The notes under the pieces: generated by a model
The model's input: only the letters and a program-made list of their open reading frames with translations
The model's database searches: none
Told to the model about the DNA's origin: nothing
Translations under genes and position numbers: made by a program
NCBI GenBank assembly: GCA_027924645.1
Contig: BSBN01000233.1
Span: 8,016,501-8,080,500 of the forward strand
Reading direction: 5' to 3'
Source: Cunninghamia lanceolata
Taxonomy: Eukaryota > Streptophyta > Pinopsida > Cupressales > Cupressaceae
Length of the DNA stretch: 64,000 nt
Shown: one piece after another, positions 10,382 through 19,384 of the stretch
Layout: each line of letters begins with the position of its first letter
Numbering within the stretch: the first letter of the stretch is position 1

Positions 10382-10461
10382 AGACAGTGTGTCTCCTTGT
10401 AGGCAGTGGGCCTCTTTGTGAGCAGTGTGCTCGGGCAGTGAGCCCTTATTGGCATGTGCCA
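10382..10461 (+). promoter_or_regulatory. Row of five palindromes in element A 5' LTR
   Basis: Units: AGACAGTGTGTCT 10382-10394, AGGCAGTGGGCCT 10401-10413, GAGCAGTGTGCTC 10420-10432, GGGCAGTGAGCCC 10433-10445, TGGCATGTGCCA 10450-10461. Every unit is self-complementary in its outer 4 bp. It is repeated at 16174-16253 in the 3' LTR. Confidence 0.75.
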
Positions 10462-10674
10462 TTCATTTTTCTTTATTCTTCTAACAGAGAATAATTCTTG
10501 GGTTAATCACCCCGTGGTTTTTCCCTTAACCGGGTTTTCCACGTCAAAATCTTGGTGTTCAATGTGTTAATACTTACCTGCTCTTGTGTTTATGTATTAT
10601 GCTTCCATGGATGATTATTTGATATGCTGCTAACTAACAACAGAGAATTAAGTGTTTGAATGAGAAGAAGTTTT

Positions 10675-10708
10675 ATACAACTGATTCACCCCCCCCTCTC
10701 AGTTGTAT
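10675..10708 (+). promoter_or_regulatory. C-tract hairpin at LTR 3' end (element A)
   Basis: ATACAACTGA (10675-10684) pairs perfectly with TCAGTTGTAT (10699-10708) around eight C. It lies 15 bp from the LTR end and just upstream of the primer site. The 3' LTR copy is at 16467-16501 with nine C. Confidence 0.7.
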
Positions 10709-10725
10709 GCCCTAGATCCAACAAT

Positions 10726-10738
10726 TGGTATCAGAGCC
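10726..10738 (+). other. Primer-binding site of element A
   Basis: TGGTATCAGAGCC begins 2 bases after the 5' LTR. It is the standard plant copia site complementary to the 3' end of initiator-methionine tRNA. Confidence 0.9.
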
Positions 10739-10780
10739 AAGTTCCTCTGATAGGAGCTTAACCGCTTGAGGAGATCCAGG

Positions 10781-13700
10781 ATGTCGTCATACAAGAAGGA
10801 TAGTCCAAAGTTCGATGGAACCAACTTTACTCTCTGGAAAGGTTGCATGAAGTGTCATTTGGAATGTATGGGAAAAGCATACTTGGCTATGATTTCTAAA
10901 CCATATATACCCCCACAAGGTGGTCCGACAACTCTGAATGAAATCACAGAAGCTGAAAACAATCTGCGGACCAAGGAAGCTCTTCTAAGCGCATTGAATG
11001 ACTCAGATCTCTCGAATGTCATTGACCTACCAACTGCATATGAGATCCTAACTAAACTGGAACTTCTGTATGAAGGAGATGAGTTTGTCAAAAGTGCAAG
11101 GTTGCAAAGTCTGAAAGGGAAATTTGAAAGATTGAAAATGAGAGATGATGAAAACATCACTACCTTTATGCCAAGAGTAAATGAGCTGGTATGTGGAATC
11201 AGAAATGCTGGTGGAACTTTAGATGAAAATGAGATTGTCTGCAAAATCCTAAGATCCCTTCCTGCTGCCTACAAAATCAAAGTTGCTGCCATTGATGAAT
11301 TCAGAGCCCACACAACTGTCACAAGAGAACAACTGGCTGGCAAACTAGCTGCATTTGAAATGACCGAGTTTGGAGATGATCCACCCAAGACTGAATCTAC
11401 TTTCAAAGCCAGTGCCTATGTGAAAGGCAAACAGAGATTTGATCCGGGTGAAAACTCATCAAGGAAAATGTCATGGTATGATCAAGCAAGAAGAGACATG
11501 GAAGAAGAAGAAGCAGAAACAGCTCAACTTGAAGCCCTCATTGCAAAAAGACTGCCAAGAGGATCCGGTAAGTATGAAGGAAAACTACCCTTTAAGTGTT
11601 TCAACTGCAATAAGATTGGTCATTTTGCCTCAAGATGTCCGGAGAGATCTGCAAGATCTAATACTCACAGACAAAGGTTTCAAAAGAATTGCTATTATGT
11701 CCATGAAGAAGATGACAATGAAGGAGTAACAGATGATGAATCAGAACCAGGAAGCAAATCCGGAAATGAGTGGGTGTTTATAGCCATCAAGGAAGAAAAT
11801 TCCATGCTCTCTGAATCTGTCAATCACAAAGTTGTTGAAAAAGCCTTGGCTGCTCAAGTGGAAGAAAAGGATGATTGGGTTATTGACAGTGGATGTTCTC
11901 ACCATATGACTGGTGACAAGAATAAGTTCTTAGACTTGGAAAGATATGAAGGAGGAATGGTAAAGTTTGGTGACAATTCTGCTGGCAGAATCAGAGGTAG
12001 GGGAACTATTTCCTTTGATGGTAAGAGCAAAATAGGAAATGTACTGTATGTTGAAGGATTGAAGCACAATCTTCTCAGTGTTGGTCAGTTAGTGGACAAA
12101 GGCTATGATCTCCGGTTCAAGAATGGAAAATGCAGAATCTTTACAAGCTCCGGAACTGAAATTGCATCCGGTACTCAGACAAGGGGTAACATCTTTCATC
12201 TGGTTGGTTCAAATAAAAGTTGTTTGTTTGTTCAAATTGATCAGAGTTGGTTATGGCATAGAAGAATGTGTCATGTAAATTTTGATAACATCATCAAGAT
12301 AAGCAATACTCAGGCTGTGAGAGATCTTCCAAAGTTGATGAAACCTACAAACAGTGTGTGTAAAGAATGTCAGTTAGGTAAACAAAGCAGAGTCTCTTTC
12401 AAAAGCAAAGATCAGTCTTCTACCGGATTGTTGGAATTAGTACATGCTGATCTATGTGGTCCGACAAGAATCAAGAGTCTGCAAGGTGATAGATATTTCA
12501 TGTTGTTAATTGATGATCATTCCCGGATGATGTGGGTTACCTTTCTAAAAGAAAAATCAGAAGCTTTTGAGAAGTTCAAAATCTTCAAAGCTATGGTGGA
12601 GAATCAAACCGGATTGAAACTAAAGTGTCTAAGGTCTGATAGAGGTGGTGAATTTACATCCGGTGAATTCATTGACTTTTGTGAGAAACAGGGTATAAGG
12701 AGATAGTTGTCTGCTCCTAAGACTCCACAGCAGAATGGAGTAGTTGAGAGAAAGAACCGGACCATCCAGGAAGCTGCTAGGACAATGATGTTGGAAGCAA
12801 ATGTTCCTCAAATGTTTTGGAAAGAAGCTATCAGCACTGCAGTCTACACTCTCAATCGAGTTCAAATCAGAAACAACATCGGTAAGACCCCCTATGAACT
12901 CTGGTTTGGCATCACTCCTACTGTGAAATATTTCAGAGTATTTGGTAGCAAGTGTTATATTAAAAGAGATGAAGATCTAGGAAAGTTTGATGCTAGAAGT
13001 GATGAAGGAATTTTCTTGGGCTACTCCACTCAAAGCAAAGCATACCGGTGTTACAATAAGAGATTGAGGAAGATGATAGAAAGCACCAATGTAAAGGTTG
13101 ATGAAGGAATTGAGAAGCCTTCAAGATTTTATGAGTTTGATGAAGATGACCAAGACAGTGTTCAAGGACCTCAATCCTCTCCCGTGAGACAGAGTCAGCC
13201 TGATCCGGTAAATCAGGAAGAAGAGATAGGTTTGAATGAGCCTGATCAAGAAACAGCAGTGCTGGATACTCCCAAAATTCCAAGGTATGTAAGACTGAAT
13301 CACTCTGAAGATCAGATCATAGGTGACAGAAGCAAAGGTGTACAAACTAGAAGGAATATTGCTCAAAATCAGAATGAATGTTGTCTAATTTCAAAGATTG
13401 AACCTAAAACAATAAATGAAGCCTGCAATGATGAAAACTGGACCAAAGCAATTGAAGATGAATTGATGCAAATTGAGAAAAATCATACTTGGGATCTTGT
13501 TCCCAGACCTAGAGACAGGAATGTAATTGGAACCAAGTGGGTCTTCCGGAACAAACTAAATGAAGCTGGTGAAGTAATCAGAAACAAAGCTAGATTGGTC
13601 TGCAAAGGCTACTCTCAAATAGAAGGAATTGATTTTGAAGAGACTTTTGCTCCGGTAGCAAGAATTGAAGCAGTCAGATTACTTCTTGCATTTGCTGCCT

Positions 13701-14935
13701 TCAAAGACTTCAAGGTATATCAGATGGATGTCAAGTCTGCCTTCCTAAATGGTGATCTGGAAGAAGAAGTCTACATTGAACAACCGGATGGATTTCAATT
13801 GTCTGATAATAATGATATGGTCTGCAAGTTGAAGAAAGCTTTGTATGGATTGAAGCAAGCCCCAAGAGCATGGTATGAAAGGTTGGATAAGCATCTTGTG
13901 CAGATTGGATTCAACAAAGGTACTGCTGACAGTAACTTATATTTCAAAATTGATCATGAAAACATTCTGATTGTTGAAGTGTTTGTGGATGATATCATTT
14001 TTGGAGGAAGAGATAGTATGTGCAAAACTTTTGCAAATCAGATGAAAAGTGAGTTTGAAATGTCTATGCTTGGTGAAATGAATTTCTTCTTGGGTCTGCA
14101 AATTACTCAAACAAAAGAAGGGATCTTCATTTCTCAGACCAAATATGTGAAAGAATTGTTAAAGAAATTTGGTATGGAAGACTCAAAGCCTATGAACACT
14201 CCTATGGCAACCGGATGTAAGTTAAGCAAAGATGATGATTCTCCAAAGGCAGATCAGACAAAGTATAGATCAATGATTGGTGGATTGTTGTATCTCACTC
14301 AAACTAGACCAGATATAATGCAGGCTGTTGGTCTTGTGGCAAGATTCTAGGCTGATCCTAGAGAATCTCATGTTATGGCAATCAAAAGAATTTTTAGATA
14401 CTTGAAAGGAACAGTTGAGTATGGTCTATGGTATCCTAGAGATCCGGATTTCTCTCTTCATGCTTACACAGATGCAGATTGTGCAGGAGATGTGGATGAC
14501 CGGAAGAGCACTAGTGGTGGAGCATTCTTTTTGGGGAAGAGATTGGTTTCTTGGCTAAGCAAGAAACAAGATGCAATATCTCTGTCTACAACTGAAGCAG
14601 AATACATTGCAGCAGCAGGTAGTTGCACTCAAATCTTATGGATGAAGCAGATGCTAAGAGACATCAAAGTTGAATATGAGGAGCCTATCACAATTTTCTG
14701 TGATAATTCAAGTGCAATTAATATTTCCAAGAATCCGGTATTGCATTCTAAGACTAAGCACATATCTATCAAATTTCACTTTTTAAGAGAACAAGTAAAC
14801 AAGGAAGAAGTCAGATTGGAGTATGTTCCCTCCAAGGATCAGATTGCAGATATCTTTACAAAACCTCTTCCCAAAGACTCTTTTGAATATCTCCGGGAGA
14901 AGTTAGGGGTCATGGCCCCTCCGGTGATGAACTAA
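10781..14935 (+). pseudogene. copia Gag-Pol polyprotein with two in-frame TAG stops
   Basis: One frame of 1,384 codons starts at ATG 10781, the first ATG after the primer site, and ends at TAA 14933-14935. It is interrupted only by TAG at 12704-12706 and 14348-14350; E or J copies have Gln at the matching places. Domains in residues from that ATG: Gag 1-260 with a CCHC knuckle CFNCNKIGHFASRC (273-286); protease DSG 369-371; integrase HHCC region (WHRRMCH...CKEC) and core Asp557, Asp620, Glu656, a D-D-35-E pattern with GGEF after the second Asp; RT with VDD 1069-1071; RNase H with TDAD, TEAEY and CDNSS. RNase H has Cys where E and J have Trp (DADCAGD). Gag, PR and most of IN could still be made as one protein. 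Confidence 0.93.
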
Positions 14936-15223
14936 GATGCACTGATGTGCATCAGTCCGGTGGCTATCACAGTCATATCGTGTGATCCGGACTAATGGGG
15001 AGCTGCAACTAAGGGGGAGCAGCTGGTATGATTCTGATGTATGAGAATTGCAAGTATGAGCCCTTTGCCATTGATGTCAAAGGGGGAGAGAAGACATGTG
15101 AAAAACAAGTGGTTGATGATCAAAGGGGGAGCAGTAAAGGAAGAGAAGACATATGAAAAGTTGAAGTTCTTGTCTTAATGGTTTTTCACATCATATGTTG
15201 CCATCAATGACAAAGGGGGAGAT
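14936..15223 (+). other. Repeated polypurine tracts before element A 3' LTR
   Basis: AAGGGGGAG-type tracts lie at 15011-15019, 15079-15088, 15122-15131 and 15212-15221; the last is 2 bases from the 3' LTR and is the likely PPT. CCCTTTG at 15061-15067 can pair with CAAAGGG near 15078-15084. CATCAATGACA at 15202-15212 is the exact complement of TGTCATTGATG at 15251-15261 inside the LTR. No coding frame is evident. Confidence 0.75.
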
Positions 15224-16516
15224 TGTTGCAAGTATGAGGTGAACCAGTGTTGTCATTGATGTCAACATACTCATATTGCATTGACAAGAAGGATTTGATG
15301 AGCTGCGTGTTGAGGATATTGAGAAAATTAGCCTCAGTCAGGAACAGTGAAGAGCAGTGATAAGAAGAAGGTAAATGTACTGTATAGGATGAGAACCGGA
15401 GGATGCGGATTAAAGGGTTAGTAGATATGAGTCTTGAGATGCTACAGTTAAGACTTCAGAGGTCCGCATGAAGATCTGAAGGAGTTATGGCTGTCGGTAT
15501 AGAACCGGGTCCGGCAAGTATCCGGAGGTGACAGAGGATCACAAAAAGGTCCGGTGAGGTCCGGAATTGTATCATCCTAATCTGCGGATTGGACTGAGTG
15601 TTTGGGATGTCCTTGTGATGTGTCATCCTGATTTGTGTATGATTTGGAGGTCCGGAAGTACCTCTTGCATTATGACAGTGGCGACAGACTGTGTTCTTGA
15701 AGTTCCGGATGAGGAAGACAAGAGATCCCAGTAAGCAGAGGAAGTGCGGATGTATCCAGACATTCAGACAGGCTTGTGAAGGTTCTTGGATCATGTTTAG
15801 GTTGTGTTGTTGGTCCGCATTAATGGTAGAGCCCGGAATTGAAGTTACTCTTCTGGATGAAGTTCTTGCTCTGTGTAGCCGACCGGATGAGTTGTTCATC
15901 CTGCGAATGTTCTTGTGATGGCTGACCGGATGTGTTATTCATCTTGCGGATACTCCTATGGTTGTTTGCCAACTTAGACGTTTGTTCCTGAGTCGATGTC
16001 TTGTATAAATAACGGTTTGTAAGTTCATTTCAGTGTGTGGTGTGAGGATGAGTATGGTATAGCGAAGAAACGTGCAAAAGGCAGAGCAGAGATTGTTGGG
16101 CTTAATTGGAACTGATCCAGACATGATAGAGATGTCATTCTCCAGTTCAAGACTGTGATTTTCATCACTTTGTAGACAGTGTGTCTCCTTGTAGGCAGTG
16201 GGCCTCTTTGTGAGCAGTGTGCTCGGGCAGTGAGCCCTTATTGGCATGTGCCATTCATTTTTCTTTATTCTTCTAACAGAGAATAATTCTTGGGTTAATC
16301 ACCCCGTGGTTTTTCCCTTAACCGGGTTTTCCACGTCAAAATCTTGGTGTTCAATGTGTTAATACTTACCTGCTCTTGTGTTTATGTATTATGCTTCCAT
16401 GGATGATTATTTGATATGCTGCTAACTAACAACAGAGAATTAAGTGTTTGAATGAGAAGAAGTTTTATACAACTGATTCACCCCCCCCCTCTCAGTTGTA
16501 TGCCCTAGATCCAACA
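15224..16516 (+). repeat. Element A 3' LTR
   Basis: It starts TGTTGCAAG and ends GATCCAACA, followed by TSD GTGTT (16517-16521). It differs from the 5' LTR by eleven transitions and one extra C, with no transversions. Palindrome row at 16174-16253, C-tract hairpin at 16467-16501. Confidence 0.95.
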
Positions 16517-16521
16517 GTGTT
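16517..16521 (+). other. Right TSD of element A (GTGTT)
   Basis: Matches 9427-9431. Confidence 0.9.
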
Positions 16522-17497
16522 ATGATCCGGTAAGCAAGAACAGAGCAGTGAGCAAGGTCTAATAGTCAGGTCCAGATCTCTCAGAGGAAGTATTTCAGTG
16601 AAGTGTGGATTTGGTGAAGTCAAGAGGAGTACCTTGACTAATAGATTCCAAGGATTTAGCCTTTGGTGATGGAAGGGTGAAGAGATATGAACACTTGAGT
16701 GTTGGGTTCCTGTCTGACAGAGAAGACAGAGGAAGAACTATACCGGCAAAGTATCAGACTTGAATCCAGAAGAGAGATTGCTAATGACTAAGTTTCTTGA
16801 GGTATCATTCATGATTGGTTGACATGATTGAAGACTTCTACAAGCATATTCTTGATCCGCATTACTTAGTATGTAAGGACTTAGCCGATAGACCAGAGTT
16901 TGAGATAATATTGACTATTCTGGATGCCAACTAGAAAAGTGTTGAAATCACTTGTGCGGATATATATACAAGATGGATTTAGATGTGAAGGTGGGTGTTG
17001 TGCATGAATGGAGGTGTGAATAAAAGAAGAATAGAACAAAAGGCAGAAAAGTAGGTTTGAAATGTAAAAGGATAGCAGCACTTAAGGAGAGTAAGAATGA
17101 AGTGCAATAGATCAGTCTATTGAGCTTAACCGGAACTGAACTTCAGCATGTGTGGATGCTTCTCATCAGTTCAAGTTTTCTTTGTGTATACAGTAAGTCT
17201 TTTGTAGGCAGTGAGCCTCTTGTGAGTAGTGTGCTCCAGCAGTGAGCCCTAATTGGCAAGTGCCATTTTGTATCTTCTATTCTTCTAACAGAGAATAATA
17301 TCTTGGGTTAATCACCCCGTGGTTTTTTCCCTTAACAGGGTTTCCACGTCAAAATCATTGTGTCATGTGTATTGGTGTTATTTCCATTTCATCATTATGC
17401 TTGCTTATTTGATCTGATGTTACATTAACTGTTAAGAAAACACAAAAAGTTAAAATTATTAGGATAACTGATTCACCCCCCCTCTCAGTTATCAACA
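16522..17497 (+). repeat. B element 3' LTR, second part
   Basis: It continues the LTR begun at 9315 and aligns with 1-876 (B'). It carries TATATATA at 16961-16968, the palindrome row (AGGCAGTGAGCCT at 17206-17218; the first unit is decayed), and the hairpin GATAACTGA 17463-17471 / TCAGTTATC 17485-17493. It ends TATCAACA, after which gypsy LTR sequence begins, so the B element inserted in that LTR. Confidence 0.85.
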
Positions 17498-18009
17498 GAA
17501 GCTAAATGTTCCACGCATTCCTTATTGCAGACACAAGCAACCTCCTTCTATTCTAAACTAAAATGTTCTTCTATTCAAAATGCTAAGACAAAATACAATT
17601 TCCAGCTCTATTCTATAAATCACTATCCTACAAATCCCTGTGTAACTCATTACAAAGTAAAGGGGCTCAATATATAGATTTGATTATCCCCAATATGGTT
17701 CCAAAACCCTAGTCAATCAATGGTCCATATCCCAAGTGCAGCAACAATGGTGGAAAACAAATCCCACCAAAAATCTCTGAGCAGCATACCAATACTAAGA
17801 GTAAAGATCCCCTTTGGAAACCCTAACAATCATCAAAATATCTTCACCATTAAAATATCTTCTGTTGCTTTGCCCTTTTAATATTGTTTCTTTCTATCTG
17901 CATATCTCTTCTTACTAAAATCTTTTGCTTCTTTTGCGATCCGATCCGCACTTCGTGATGTCATCGCCATTAATGCTCCGCCATTATATCTACCTGCATA
18001 CCTGCCAAC

Positions 18010-19100
18010 ATACATAAAAAATAGGTTTAAAATTCACACCGCCTTCGTTAATTTACACTTCTTCAGAATGTTAGATGGGCATTAATTACAGGAATTAATG
18101 CGCCAATTTTCGGCCTTCTACTACAGTTTTTACATTTTCAAACTTTTTTACCGTTAGTTTAATTTTGCATACATACCTTTTTCCTTTTATGTTTTCTTGT
18201 ATGTTTTGTTTATATGTCTTCTTTGTATCTTTAAACATACAAGCACTTTATGCAATAAATCAAACTAAAGTTCCCTCCCTTTTCCGCTTTTTCTATACTT
18301 GTATTTCACTTTGTATATCGCACTTTGTATGTCTCATTATATACATGTGCATATACAAAAACATATACAAACCCTCTTTTACCTTTTATTTCTTTCGATG
18401 CTTTTAATTTATTTGTATCTCAGATTATGTATATCATAAACATACAAGCATTCCAAACATACAAAGACTCTTCTATATTTAATTCTCTTTTCGCATCCGT
18501 GTTGTATCTTTAACTTGTATTTTTTGCTTTGCATATTGGCCTATATGTCGAAGATATACATTGTTATTATGCAAATATGCTATTCAAGCGATGGGACCCA
18601 CCCTACTTTTCATTTGTATCTCTGCGATACAACAACACTTGTATCAAACCTTTACATACAAAGCCCAAGATACATACAAAATCCTTTGTATGTCCTTTCA
18701 GACTTCAACTTTTATAAACCACAGTTTACTCATTTTTTGGCTCTGCAACATGTATATAAAGTGCAAGGCATCTTTTAATATACGTTAAGTCATGATGCAT
18801 CATCTTAACCAAATTTTAATATTTCTTGAGTTCCGCATTATATGTATATTAAAATGTATGTAACCGAAAGCAAACACATACAAAGCGCAAAACATACAAC
18901 AATAAAACCAACTTTAATACTTTTTTCGAATCCACGACATGTATATTATGTTGTACATTTCCATGTATATTTCCTTTCACTCAAACATACAAACCCCGAT
19001 ATACAAAGGACTTTGTATATGAGCGACCCGATATACAAAGGACTTTGTATATGAGTGACCCGATATATAAAGGACTTTGTATATGCAACATACAAACCCT
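18010..19100 (-). repeat. CATACAAA/TTTGTATG motif array inside gypsy LTR
   Basis: Dozens of copies of ATACAAA or its complement occur in both orientations. The array occupies the same aligned place as the CATCGGCG array of the first gypsy LTR but uses a wholly different, AT-rich word. Confidence 0.7.
18999..19084. repeat. Three tandem palindromes, 32-bp period
   Basis: At 18999-19020, 19031-19052 and 19063-19084 the arms ATACAAAG and CTTTGTAT flank GA, with one base change in the third copy. They are separated by a GAG(C/T)GACCCG spacer. The first two have perfect 10-bp arms. Confidence 0.85.
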
Positions 19101-19384
19101 TTTATTGTGCATCTACCAAAAAACACACATAACTTGCAAAATATTGGGAATTTTAAAATGGTTCAAAAAGCAACCCTCGCTCATTTTTGACAAGGAATTC
19201 ACCCATATTCAGCTCTAGTACTTAATGCTATTTTTTCTTTATTTTCAACAAGGTTTGTCACTTTCACTTCCTTTTCCTTTTTACCACCAAACAAACCCAC
19301 ACACAAAAGCAAAAAGCCACAGTCACAGTAGGGGTCCTCATTTTGCTAAGGAGTAAAATGGGGTGTGTTGTGAGCATCACAACA

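Larger units (their letters stand above)
9432..10723 (+). repeat. Element A 5' LTR
   Basis: It starts TGTTGCAAG and ends GATCCAACA; the boundaries are fixed by comparison with 15224-16516 and by the TSD. Inside are a TATA box (10212-10220), the palindrome row (10382-10461), the block GGGTTAATCACCCCGTGG near 10500, and the C-tract hairpin at the end (10675-10708). Confidence 0.95.
9432..16516 (+). mobile_element. Complete Ty1/copia element A (7.1 kb), Sirevirus-like
   Basis: The element has LTRs of 1292 and 1293 bp, TSD GTGTT, an iMet-type primer site, one Gag-Pol frame in copia order (Gag, PR, IN, RT, RNase H), a repeated-PPT leader and no extra frame. The LTRs differ by eleven substitutions, all transitions, and one C in a homopolymer, so it is the youngest complete insertion here. 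It sits in the 3' LTR of a family-B element. Two TAG codons in pol make this copy non-autonomous as read, though its LTRs, primer site and PPT look intact. Confidence 0.95.
17498..19384 (-). repeat. Second gypsy LTR, partial, related to element 1 LTR
   Basis: The left end aligns with about 5280-5760 of the first gypsy LTR (TTCCACGC, CAACCTCCTTCT) and the right end with 6925-7189 (TTTTGCTAAGGAG, ending ATCACAACA). The first 0.8 kb of the LTR was cut off by the B insertion and lies outside the window. The middle (about 18010-19130) does not align with the first LTR and is rich in ATACAAA/TTTGTAT words. The many short frames at 18165-19054 are motif-rich noncoding sequence. Confidence 0.75.

Noticed and set aside
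10766..10780. TTG start upstream of the element A Gag ATG
   Set aside because: A plant retroelement starts at ATG; ATG 10781 gives the Gag start that E shares, so the five extra codons are leader.
18165..19054. Cluster of overlapping plus-strand open frames
   Set aside because: Low-complexity Tyr/His/Phe-rich translations of the ATACAAA array in a gypsy LTR, with no domain.
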